DNA of 43,506 nt from Pedobacter sp. V48 (GTDB lineage: Bacteria > Bacteroidota > Bacteroidia > Sphingobacteriales > Sphingobacteriaceae), in assembly GCF_000523515.1 (NCBI RefSeq), contig NZ_AWRU01000031.1:266499-310004 (forward strand), written 5' to 3'. The notes below the pieces were generated by a model. The model ran no database searches and was not told where the DNA came from. It saw only the letters and a program-made list of their open reading frames with translations. Positions 7,816 to 15,892 of this stretch are shown piece by piece (within the stretch, counting starts at the first letter, position 1; each line of letters starts with the position of its first letter). Made by a program: the position numbers and the translations under genes.

Positions 7816-9372
7816 CTACTTTAACAACCACATTTGCTGATTAGTATTGTCATTTCCTTCGTATTGAGATTTAACAGCCGCATCAAGATTATCTGAATTA
7901 TAACTCAACTCATTTGATGGGTAAAGCCAGCGTAAAGGGAAGTTCGTGGATGGGGTATTTAAATTAGTTGTGCTGTTTAAAGTAAATACAGGATATCCGG
8001 TTCTCCGATTTTCAAACCAGGATTGATATTTGCCGCCCTGTAAGAAATTAGCGAGGTATTTTTGTGTAATGATCTGCTTGATCTGCTCTTCACCTGAGCC
8101 GGCAAGCACAACCCCCGGAGTTGCAGGGAATGCGATTATATACGCTGCATCCATTTTCATATTGTGGTGATAATCAGCCAGATCAGGCGTATTTATAGCG
8201 ATAGCATTCATAGAATTGGTAATACCTGCGGCATAATAAACTTGTGCCGATGTTCCAGTAATCCAACCGCGTACAGCTGCCTCGGCAAGGGCAAATTGCA
8301 TGTCCCAGCAACTGAACACACTAACCGGTTCCGCGTTTACTAACTGCACATATCTGTTGTTAAGGTCTGCGTAATCTTTGCCCACTCTTCGTGTTTGCAA
8401 GGCCGAAAAGGCATCAGAAGGTTCTACAGCAGGATAAGCGCTAAAATCAGACTGTGATACTCCGGCCGATATTTTAACAGGCGATGGCTTAGCATAGTAA
8501 AAAAGTCTTCTGTCATTGGTTGCTTTTAAGGGTGCAAGCAAAGTGTTCGTCAGCATGGTATAGTTTGATTTCACAAAGGAGTTACCTGAACCTGCCGGCA
8601 CATCAGACCATGGATAATTCTGACCTGCGGTATTGTTATAAGCTAATCCAAAATTATCTTGATAGTCACGCATCAACGGACGGTTTGCGACAATATCTTT
8701 GAAACGCTCAATAACCTTAAGATCCGCATCAGCTGTTTTTTTATACAGGTTAATGAGCACATGAAGTTCAAAACTATTGGTAAGTCTCCTCCATTTGTCT
8801 ACATTACCAGCGTAAATCGGATCACCTTCAAAGTTCGTACCTTCAGCAAATAATTGGTTTGCCTGATCTAGCTCATTCAGAATTCCTTGAAAAACTGCTT
8901 TTTGAGTGTCATATTTAGGCTGTAGCACATTCTCCTCCCCTTTTACAGCTTCTGAGTAAGGGATATCGCCTACTTGCATAGTGCTCATAAAAAATTGCCA
9001 TGCACGGATAAAGTGCCCTAATCCCTGATAAGATTTTTTAAGCCCATCGCTTGTGGCATAGTTCTCCATAGGTGGAATATTTCGCAGCAATGTAATACGA
9101 TTGAAGTCTGTACGTCCAAGCCTGTTGTATTGAAATCCTTCTTGCCCCTCGCCCCAGGTGAGGTATTTACCCAATAAAAAAGGTTGCATAAACCCTTTAG
9201 TAGAGCTGATATCGTTACGAGTAACACTTAAAATCATACCTGTTGCCAACATAGCTGAATTTACCTGCGTTGTTTCATTTGGATTTGTGTTGATTTCCTC
9301 AAACTTTTTACAACCGTTTGTTAGAATTGCCAGTACCGGCAAAATCAACATATATTTTATAATTCTTTTCAT
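7816..9372 (-). CDS. SusD/RagB-family outer-membrane lipoprotein
   Basis: The 518-residue protein starts with a lipoprotein signal; the lipobox LTNGC places the lipidated Cys at residue 21. The mature N-terminus KKFEEINTNPNE and a helix-rich body including GLGHFIRAWQFFMSTMQVGD and PYSEAVKGE fit the SusD-like families (PF12741/PF12771 type). The C-terminus has FENRRTGYPVF. Such proteins form the surface lid on a SusC partner, which is encoded 34 bp upstream. The neighbourhood has no glycoside hydrolase, so a glycan ligand is not supported. Ligand unknown; the gene order suggests an amine-containing compound. Confidence 0.93.
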   Translation of the reverse strand: MKRIIKYMLILPVLAILTNGCKKFEEINTNPNETTQVNSAMLATGMILSVTRNDISSTKGFMQPFLLGKYLTWGEGQEGFQYNRLGRTDFNRITLLRNIPPMENYATSDGLKKSYQGLGHFIRAWQFFMSTMQVGDIPYSEAVKGEENVLQPKYDTQKAVFQGILNELDQANQLFAEGTNFEGDPIYAGNVDKWRRLTNSFELHVLINLYKKTADADLKVIERFKDIVANRPLMRDYQDNFGLAYNNTAGQNYPWSDVPAGSGNSFVKSNYTMLTNTLLAPLKATNDRRLFYYAKPSPVKISAGVSQSDFSAYPAVEPSDAFSALQTRRVGKDYADLNNRYVQLVNAEPVSVFSCWDMQFALAEAAVRGWITGTSAQVYYAAGITNSMNAIAINTPDLADYHHNMKMDAAYIIAFPATPGVVLAGSGEEQIKQIITQKYLANFLQGGKYQSWFENRRTGYPVFTLNSTTNLNTPSTNFPLRWLYPSNELSYNSDNLDAAVKSQYEGNDNTNQQMWLLK

Positions 9373-9406
9373 CTTGATTTAATTTATAAACGTAAAAGCT
9401 GCCTTA

Positions 9407-12400
9407 CTAAAATCCTACTTTAAGATTGAACCCTACCATTCGTGATGAAGGAGAATTCAGGTCTTCCGCATCCCGATCGGGATCTGAAAATTTAAAATCT
9501 GTTAACAGCAGTAAATTCTGACCTGTAATTGAAAATGATGCACTTCTGGCACCTATTCTATTAGCAAGCTTGGCAGGAAAATTATAACCTAGTGAAACTT
9601 CACGAAGCTTAATGAAAGTTTCTTTTTGAATACCCATATCCCCTCCTCTAAAAGACTGTGCAAAATCCTGATAACCTACCTCTACGTCATTTGCTGCATA
9701 CTGTCTTGTATCACTGGTAATATTTCCATATTTGTCAAATTGTACTTCTCCCGACACTACTTTAACACCTTTACCGACATAATTATTTAAACCATTTACC
9801 ACCTGATCATAGCGATATTGGTTATCCGTCTCGGGATTAGTACCTGTATCCCACATTTTATCGTATACGTAATTGTACATTAGTCCGCCAATACGACCAT
9901 CTATATTTACACCCAAATTCCAGTTTTTGTATCGGAAATTATTAATAAAACCAATACTAAAATCAGGATCTCCGTAACCATATTTTTTATCATAATCGCT
10001 TTCAACAGGAAATCCGTTGTTAAAAATTACGTTTCCACTTGGATCCCTCAGCCAATATGAACTAAGATAAGTATCTAACCTTTGTCCTTTTTTCACCCAT
10101 GGATTATCAGCTGATAAAACAGGATCAAGGTTAACATAATAGCGGTGCTGATTAGACCAGTTAACGGTACTTTTCCATTCAAAGTCTTCATTTTTTACTA
10201 AAGAACCGTCTACAGTAATTTCAAGACCTCTTCTGGCATAGGTTTCTGCAGTGTTCACCAATATGCTTGCAAAGCCAGATGATCCGGGAATATCAGTATT
10301 TACCTGTCTATTGTAATAGTACTTATCATAATATGCAACATCGAAATGTAGTCGTTTACCCAACAGGTATCCCGCTGCACCAACTTCCCAGGTACGTTGT
10401 GTACTTGGAAGTAAATGCTCTCCGATCAACTTTGATGGATAACTGGCCGAATTAAGTGTATTCCATGCCGAGGTAGTAGTAGAAAATGTTTTATTAATAT
10501 CAAAAGGATCAAATGCGTTTTTAAAGAGCGTCCATGATCCACGTAGTTTAAACATATCAATCACAGCCGGCATTTTTACCAGCTCAGATACTACCACACT
10601 TGAGCCTAAAGATGGATAAAAGAAAGATCGTGATGATGCTGGCTGAGAGGAATTCCAATCGTTCCTACCCGTAGCATCAAAGAAAATTGCTTCGTTCCAG
10701 CTTACAGATGCTCTGCCAAAAAGACTGTTTATCTGTTGAGACCAGTTTGTTCCAGGCGTAATTGTTACGGGTTCCACTGAACCTTTCAAAGAAAAATACC
10801 TTGGCGAAATCAACCCGTTTTTTGTGGTGGCTGTAAAGCCATCGTCCTTAAAATAATAAAGGGTACCACCAGCCAATCCTTCAAATCCCCATTTACTAAC
10901 CTTTTTATTAAAGGTAAGGATCAAATCATTATTGGTAGAGAAACCTCTTGCTTCACTTGTTTCATACATCCCTCTTGCATTCCATCCCCCGCGGGTAGAA
11001 TAGATATTTGCTGTAGGATTTTGTTTGGTAGTTGTGTTATTATAATTAACATACCCCGAGCGCAGCATGAGGTTAAAATCATTGTTAAACTTATAATTGG
11101 CTGTTACATTTCCGTTTACTTTGTTCTTGGTCTCGCCACTTAATTTTTCGTAGGCAATTAAGTAAGGGTTATCGTACCAGTTGGTATACATCCAGTTTTG
11201 GGTTTTGTTTGGAACTGTCCAGTAGTCTTTATAATCACGGATATCATACTCGGTACCGGTCCACATAATAAGCTGATATAAATATCCCTGATTACCATAG
11301 CCGCTACCCCACATTTGAGGCGTGGAACCACGACTTAGGCCAAAACGACCTTCTACTTTAAAATGATCATTAACTTTAATCTCACCACCTGAGGTTAGGT
11401 TTATAATATTCAATTTTTGATTCGGGAACTGACCTTTCTGAAAAATATGGTTTAAACCAATCCTGAAACTTCCGCTCTCTGTACTCTGTGCAAGTGAAAT
11501 ATTATTACTGGTTACAATACCGGTATTCATGAAATTCTTTAGATTATCCTTTCCTACAGACACTAAAGGTCGTGCATCTTCAAATTGTTTGGTTTCCGGA
11601 TTCCAATCCCTTGCAGTATTCCCGACGTCTAGTTTTGGGCCCCAAACATAATCGTTATCAATTTCGCCATTTTGACCCCGACCGTATGAACTTTGTACCT
11701 TCGGAATTGCCAAATACCCCAATTGAAACATGGTATTACTATTTACATCAATAGAAAATCCTTTATCTGCAGCGCCCTTTTTGGTAGTAATCATCAAAAC
11801 ACCGCCTTTAGCGCGCGAGCCATATAAGGAGGAAGCAGTTGATCCTTTTAATAAATCCATACTTTCAATGTCATCTGTGGGCACATCCCTTAAATTCATA
11901 TTATCATAGGGAACTCCGTCAATTACCAACAGGGCATTCTCACCTCTTAGCTCTATGGTAGGGCTCTGATTAAATTCTGTAGAATTTTTAATTACCAAAC
12001 CGGATACTCTACCGGTTAAGGAAGTTCCCAGATCAACGCCCTTTACAGTTTGGAGGTCCTTTCCGGCAACTCTTTGCACTGCATACCCTAATGCTTTTTC
12101 CTGCCTTTTAACACCAAGAGCCGTTACAACAACCTCAGAAAGACCTTGTAATTCGGCTTCGAGAACAATATTTAGACTGGCAACACCCGCTCTTACCACC
12201 ACCTCTTTTGTTAGATATCCAAGATATTTTACGACCAATACATCTCCGTCCTTCGCATCTATTGAAAATTCACCGGAAACATTTGCTGAAGTACCTTTGG
12301 AAGTGCCCTTAATCATAACAGTGGCTCCTGATAACGGATTCCCTTCTGTATCTGAAATTTTCCCCTTGATGTTTATCTGTGCTACAGTGTTAGCAAGAGG

Positions 12401-12781
12401 CAATTGGGTTGTTGAGTTAGAATTTTTCTTGATTACAATCGTTTTATTTATGATTTTATATGAAAATGGCCTGTTTCTAAATATCTGGTCAAGAGCCGTT
12501 TCCACACTAACATTTTTTAATTCAATACTGATTCTGCCTTCCTGCTTTATGAGTTTATTGTTATAAAAGAAGGTATAGCCACTTTGCTCTTTTATGCTTT
12601 CGAACAGATTATTTAGTGTAGTGTTCTTTTCGGAAAGTGTAATGCTTTGCGAAAATCCCGTTGCGGAGACTTGAAGGCAACCTATGAAGATTAATATTAC
12701 GATTAGTTTCATTGCCAATAAATTCCTGGATGAGAATAACCACCTGAAAACAGGTGCTTTCCTACATTGATTTAAATTCAT
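9407..12781 (-). CDS. SusC/RagA-family TonB-dependent transporter with STN signalling domain
   Basis: The 1124-residue protein has an extended signal region. After cleavage near ATGFSQ come an STN domain (about 48-118, ending KTIVIKK), a carboxypeptidase-D-like beta-sandwich (about 133-205, KISDTEGNPLSGATVMIKG), a TonB-box region near SEVVVTALGVKRQEKALGYA, the plug (TSLTGRVSGLVIKNS, LLVIDGVPYDN, KGGVLMITTKKG) and a large beta-barrel ending LKVGF. An STN domain in a SusC protein is the hallmark of transporters that signal through FecR to an ECF sigma factor, and both are encoded just upstream. The protein works with the adjacent SusD in energised outer-membrane uptake. A second in-frame ATG at residue 24 is a possible start. 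Confidence 0.95.
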   Translation of the reverse strand: MNLNQCRKAPVFRWLFSSRNLLAMKLIVILIFIGCLQVSATGFSQSITLSEKNTTLNNLFESIKEQSGYTFFYNNKLIKQEGRISIELKNVSVETALDQIFRNRPFSYKIINKTIVIKKNSNSTTQLPLANTVAQINIKGKISDTEGNPLSGATVMIKGTSKGTSANVSGEFSIDAKDGDVLVVKYLGYLTKEVVVRAGVASLNIVLEAELQGLSEVVVTALGVKRQEKALGYAVQRVAGKDLQTVKGVDLGTSLTGRVSGLVIKNSTEFNQSPTIELRGENALLVIDGVPYDNMNLRDVPTDDIESMDLLKGSTASSLYGSRAKGGVLMITTKKGAADKGFSIDVNSNTMFQLGYLAIPKVQSSYGRGQNGEIDNDYVWGPKLDVGNTARDWNPETKQFEDARPLVSVGKDNLKNFMNTGIVTSNNISLAQSTESGSFRIGLNHIFQKGQFPNQKLNIINLTSGGEIKVNDHFKVEGRFGLSRGSTPQMWGSGYGNQGYLYQLIMWTGTEYDIRDYKDYWTVPNKTQNWMYTNWYDNPYLIAYEKLSGETKNKVNGNVTANYKFNNDFNLMLRSGYVNYNNTTTKQNPTANIYSTRGGWNARGMYETSEARGFSTNNDLILTFNKKVSKWGFEGLAGGTLYYFKDDGFTATTKNGLISPRYFSLKGSVEPVTITPGTNWSQQINSLFGRASVSWNEAIFFDATGRNDWNSSQPASSRSFFYPSLGSSVVVSELVKMPAVIDMFKLRGSWTLFKNAFDPFDINKTFSTTTSAWNTLNSASYPSKLIGEHLLPSTQRTWEVGAAGYLLGKRLHFDVAYYDKYYYNRQVNTDIPGSSGFASILVNTAETYARRGLEITVDGSLVKNEDFEWKSTVNWSNQHRYYVNLDPVLSADNPWVKKGQRLDTYLSSYWLRDPSGNVIFNNGFPVESDYDKKYGYGDPDFSIGFINNFRYKNWNLGVNIDGRIGGLMYNYVYDKMWDTGTNPETDNQYRYDQVVNGLNNYVGKGVKVVSGEVQFDKYGNITSDTRQYAANDVEVGYQDFAQSFRGGDMGIQKETFIKLREVSLGYNFPAKLANRIGARSASFSITGQNLLLLTDFKFSDPDRDAEDLNSPSSRMVGFNLKVGF

Positions 12782-12877
12782 ACTTTTGAATGTTTGGTTA
12801 ATTCATTAATTATTTAACAAGGTATTTTTTGAGATCGACCGGAACTATGTTCCATTCTAGCTTGAGAGTGGATCTAT

Positions 12878-12904
12878 CCGGATCCTGTTGCAACCAGGGT
12901 CCGG
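12878..12904 (-). other. Interrupted hairpin in the fecR-susC gap
   Basis: A 27-nt inverted repeat has an outer 5-bp stem CCGGA/TCCGG, one mismatch, an inner 4-bp stem and a 7-nt loop. No T-tract follows on the minus strand. It lies in the 186-bp gap where a susC promoter and leader are expected. A second short palindrome, GGAACtatGTTCC, is at 12841-12853. Confidence 0.45.
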
Positions 12905-12967
12905 TATTTTCTTCTCAGCTATGGGGTTAGGTATTTATTTTTCCATACAATACTAATTTTAGGTTAT

Positions 12968-14104
12968 TTATTTGGTTACAATTAATTTCTTTCCTTCAAT
13001 TTTAAAATGCACCCCGCCAAATTCCAGTATCTTAAGCACTTCTGATAATTTTACGTTGCGCGGTATATCGCCCATAAACTCATCATCAGTATGGTTTATT
13101 TCATATAATACATCGACATCATACCATCGCGATAGCTGACGCAACACAGATTGCAGGTCATCACCTTCAAAATGAAAATACCCCTTTTGCCATGCCATTA
13201 CCTGATCAATATTGGCCTTACTAATTTTGAGGCTCATATCCAGATGTTCAACATTGGCCTGCTCTCCAGGTCTCAGGAAACGCGAAACTTTTTTACCCCT
13301 CCCATTAAGTAGTGATACTTTTACTGAACCCTCAAGCAAGGTTGTTTTGATGCTTCTTTCATCATCATAAGAATTAATATTAAAATGGGTTCCCAAAACT
13401 TCAACTTCCTGTTTATCTGTTATCACAATAAAAGGAAGCTTTTTATTCTTAAATACTTCGAAATATGCCTCACCGGTTAGTTCTACCTTCCGATAGGCCG
13501 CGTTAGCAAAACTTGTTGGAAATTTTATGGAAGAGGCAGCATTTAGCCAAACTCTTGTACCATCAGGAAGATTCACTTGATATTGACCGCCCCTGGGTGT
13601 ACTGATGGTATTATATGCCATCTCTTTTTTCCTGGATTTTGTAACAGTATATACCAATTGCCCACTGGCATTTTTTGTTATCGCTACTCCCGCTTGTTTA
13701 GCAATCTGACCGTTACTTGCATCTGTTAGCGAAATTTCAGTACCATCAGCTAAAGTAAGTATAGCCTTATTTCCACCGGGTTCCGCGTCTTGTTTTGCAT
13801 AAGCAGCGCGCGGATTAGCATGATTAAGATCGTGATTAAAATAAGAATATAAGCCTATAGATAACGTAACCAATACAACAACTGCAGCAGTAAGTTTGAG
13901 CCACAATGGCTTTATTTTAATTTGCTTGTGGTGGTCCTCCTCGTCAGCCTCAGAAATTCCACCCTCCTCATTCATCGCTCCCAAAAGATGTTCATCCAGT
14001 TTCCCATCTTTGGTTAGTTGCACAAATAATTCCAGCTCATCATCAGAGAGTTGTTTATTAATATATCGACTAACAAGTATGCTGTAAAATTCTTTATCTT
14101 CCAT
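12968..14104 (-). CDS. FecR-family anti-sigma factor
   Basis: In this 378-residue protein, about 65 N-terminal cytoplasmic residues precede one transmembrane helix (LTAAVVVLVTLSIGLYSYF, about 70-90). The periplasmic part has the FecR domain (YNTISTPRGGQYQVNLPDG, then RVWLNAASSIKFP) and a C-terminal DUF4974-like domain (FEGDDLQSVLRQLSRWYDVD). The family holds an ECF sigma factor inactive until a substrate-loaded transporter touches the periplasmic domain through its STN domain. The order sigma, FecR, SusC, SusD is the standard arrangement. It starts 72 bp after the sigma factor stop. Confidence 0.95.
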   Translation of the reverse strand: MEDKEFYSILVSRYINKQLSDDELELFVQLTKDGKLDEHLLGAMNEEGGISEADEEDHHKQIKIKPLWLKLTAAVVVLVTLSIGLYSYFNHDLNHANPRAAYAKQDAEPGGNKAILTLADGTEISLTDASNGQIAKQAGVAITKNASGQLVYTVTKSRKKEMAYNTISTPRGGQYQVNLPDGTRVWLNAASSIKFPTSFANAAYRKVELTGEAYFEVFKNKKLPFIVITDKQEVEVLGTHFNINSYDDERSIKTTLLEGSVKVSLLNGRGKKVSRFLRPGEQANVEHLDMSLKISKANIDQVMAWQKGYFHFEGDDLQSVLRQLSRWYDVDVLYEINHTDDEFMGDIPRNVKLSEVLKILEFGGVHFKIEGKKLIVTK

Positions 14105-14176
14105 AGTGAGGGCCTTTCAAATACTAAGACAATATTTGAAGCGCCGAGGGTAGCTGGGAAAATTATTTTTTTGAAT

Positions 14177-14770
14177 TTATTTTAACAGGATAGCCAAAAG
14201 TACTCCTAAAGAGATACCCAGGTCCTTTTCAACAGAAGTTCTAAGAATTTTCATAGAGGCAACCATGTGGTTCTTTACTGCATTTCTGGAAATGCCCAAT
14301 GCTGTTGCTACTTCTTCATAGCTTTTACCCTGTTCTCTGCAAAGTTTAAAAATCTCTCTGCTCCGTGGTGACAGGATTTCCAAAGCTTTTTGGAGATAAT
14401 CGTAATACTCTTTACTCAAAAGTTCATCTTCTGTACAATTCCTTTCTTCAACAAAGCTATTCACGATCTCAGACATAGCAACTTCAGAACGAAAGGCTTT
14501 TTTAAGGCTATTTAATGTATGATTTCGGGCAACAATATATAAATAGGCTTTTAGCGACTGAACATCAGTTAACTTTGATCTGCATTGCCAGATCTTTATA
14601 AATATTTCTTGTGTAAGATCTTCTGAAAGATCAGCAGAGTGAACAAACTTTTTAACAAAACCTAAAATTCCGGTACTATACCTCTGATAGAGTTCCGCAA
14701 AAGCATACTCATCTCCAGTGACTAGTTTGGTCCTGAGGTCGTGATCAGAAAGTATAGAATATGTGGTCAT
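14177..14770 (-). CDS. ECF RNA polymerase sigma factor
   Basis: The 197-residue protein has sigma region 2 (ELYQRYSTGILGFVKKFVHS, then LTQEIFIKIWQ) and region 4 (LSPRSREIFKLCREQGKSY, then ATALGISRNAVKNHM, a helix-turn-helix). Size and the DLTQEIFIKIW signature match the Bacteroidota FecI-like ECF group that precedes fecR-susCD modules. It would direct polymerase to the susC promoter, and perhaps through it to the catabolic genes, when FecR is signalled. It is the first gene of the minus-strand block. Confidence 0.95.
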   Translation of the reverse strand: MTTYSILSDHDLRTKLVTGDEYAFAELYQRYSTGILGFVKKFVHSADLSEDLTQEIFIKIWQCRSKLTDVQSLKAYLYIVARNHTLNSLKKAFRSEVAMSEIVNSFVEERNCTEDELLSKEYYDYLQKALEILSPRSREIFKLCREQGKSYEEVATALGISRNAVKNHMVASMKILRTSVEKDLGISLGVLLAILLK

Positions 14771-14795
14771 GGTTTGGCTTACGAAACTAATTTAC

Positions 14796-14803
14796 CAAAA
14801 ATA
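14796..14803 (-). promoter_or_regulatory. Candidate -7 element of the ECF sigma gene
   Basis: TATTTTTG on the minus strand matches TAnnTTTG exactly and ends 25 bp before the sigma ATG at 14770. I did not find a TTTG at the proper distance upstream, so this is tentative. Confidence 0.3.
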
Positions 14804-14980
14804 AATCAATGTTACACAAATGTTACCGAATTAATAAACCCTCATATTTTACTAGAAATAGATTTTTTGTCTGCTAAAACCATTAGGTAACGTCCTGAGA
14901 AGTAATTATTTAAAATTTATTTTCAAATAAAGAAACTTTTTGACAATATCATACGTTATAGTAGTGGTTTGTTTGGTTTA

Positions 14981-15041
14981 GGTTGATCTGTGGTGGATCA
15001 ACCATCTTAAAACAGGGATAGCTTCATTGCTCATCCCTGTT
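14981..15041. other. Two tandem perfect hairpins in the sigma-tetR intergenic region
   Basis: The 378-bp gap between the divergent sigma and tetR genes contains GGTTGATC/GATCAACC (14981-14988 and 14996-15003, 7-nt loop) and, 7 bp later, AACAGGGAT/ATCCCTGTT (15011-15019 and 15033-15041, 13-nt loop). On the plus strand the second hairpin is followed by TCCTATTTT-like pyrimidine-rich sequence. Together they could be a small structured RNA or a leader. I found no convincing ORF in the gap. Confidence 0.45.
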
Positions 15042-15096
15042 CCTATTTTAGGGATACCCGCTTAATTCAGTGCTATCAACAATATTTTTCTCTTTT

Positions 15097-15129
15097 TTTG
15101 CACTTACTGAACAGTGTTTATTATATTTG
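15097..15129 (+). promoter_or_regulatory. tetR promoter with embedded operator
   Basis: TTTG (15097-15100), a 21-bp spacer, then TATATTTG (15122-15129) is a clean Bacteroidota promoter 19 bp before the tetR ATG. The 13-mer TGAACAGTGTTTA (15108-15120) lies exactly between the two elements. It is nearly identical to two further 13-mers before the tolC gene, so TetR binding here should block its own transcription. Confidence 0.7.
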
Positions 15130-15148
15130 CATCAGTTAGCATTTTATT

Positions 15149-15763
15149 ATGTCAATAAAAGATAGAAAAGAGAGAGATAAACTGGATAGGAGAAAGTTGA
15201 TTATTGAATCGGCTACCAAACTCTTTTTGGAACAGGGTTATGAAAAAACTTCTATCCGTAATATTGCCGACGATATTGAATATAGCCCTGCAACAATCTA
15301 TCTTTATTTCAAAGAGAAAGATGAAATATTCTACGTAATCCACGAACAGGGATTCGACCTGTTAAACAAGGAATTCATACACCATAATCAGATAAAAGAT
15401 CCATTTGAAAGACTTGCCGAGCTAGGAAAAATATACCTGAATTTTGCGCTGACCAATCCAGACTATTATGATCTTATGTTTATAATGAGGGCTCCTTTGA
15501 GTGAAATTAAATGTCATAGTAAGTGGGAAGCCGGGGATAACAGTTTTCAATACCTGCTTAATACGGTTACAGAATGTCTGGATCGAAAATTAATTGTTGC
15601 CGGTGATCCTTTAATAGTTTCAATGTCCATATGGTCCTATGTTCATGGCCTTATTTCCTTATTTATAAGAGAGCGGCTGCAGTCGGTAAATATTGAAGGT
15701 GAACAAAACCCTAATCTTTTAGCCCAATCATTGGAGTATTTTTTAAAAACGCTTAAAGTCTAA
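15149..15763 (+). CDS. TetR/AcrR-family transcriptional repressor
   Basis: The 204-residue protein has an N-terminal TetR helix-turn-helix (about 16-62): KLIIESATKLFLEQGYEKTS, then IRNIADDIEYSPATIYLYF. It is followed by an all-helical ligand-binding domain with no recognisable specificity. It is encoded directly upstream of, and in the same direction as, a TolC/MFP/RND operon, the usual place for a local efflux repressor. Palindromic 13-mers in its own promoter and before tolC support autoregulation and control of the pump. The inducer is unknown. Confidence 0.95.
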   Translation: MSIKDRKERDKLDRRKLIIESATKLFLEQGYEKTSIRNIADDIEYSPATIYLYFKEKDEIFYVIHEQGFDLLNKEFIHHNQIKDPFERLAELGKIYLNFALTNPDYYDLMFIMRAPLSEIKCHSKWEAGDNSFQYLLNTVTECLDRKLIVAGDPLIVSMSIWSYVHGLISLFIRERLQSVNIEGEQNPNLLAQSLEYFLKTLKV

Positions 15764-15781
15764 AAAAAATTTACCTCGATA

Positions 15782-15794
15782 TAAACAGTGTTTA
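15782..15794. promoter_or_regulatory. Probable TetR operator 2 (upstream of tolC)
   Basis: TAAACAGTGTTTA is a perfect palindrome around one central G. It matches the operator inside the tetR promoter at 12 of 13 positions. A possible -7 element TATTTTTC lies 19 bp downstream at 15814-15821. Confidence 0.65.
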
Positions 15795-15858
15795 GTAAAT
15801 AACCAACGATTATTATTTTTCAAAAATAATGTAACAAATCAAAAAATGTCAGTTCTAA

Positions 15859-15871
15859 TAAACAGTGTTCA
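15859..15871. promoter_or_regulatory. Probable TetR operator 3 (just before tolC)
   Basis: TAAACAGTGTTCA differs from operator 2 at one position. It ends 21 bp before the tolC ATG, where bound repressor would block initiation or elongation. Confidence 0.65.
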
Positions 15872-15892
15872 TTTTATAAACAACGATACGCC

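Noticed and set aside
7816..12781. Polysaccharide utilisation locus around the SusCD pair
   Set aside because: No glycoside hydrolase, polysaccharide lyase, sulfatase or sugar kinase is encoded within the contiguous block; the neighbours are amine and aldehyde enzymes.
14940..14962. TTGACA and TATAGT as a sigma-70-like promoter
   Set aside because: The spacer is only 11 bp, and Bacteroidota use a different consensus.
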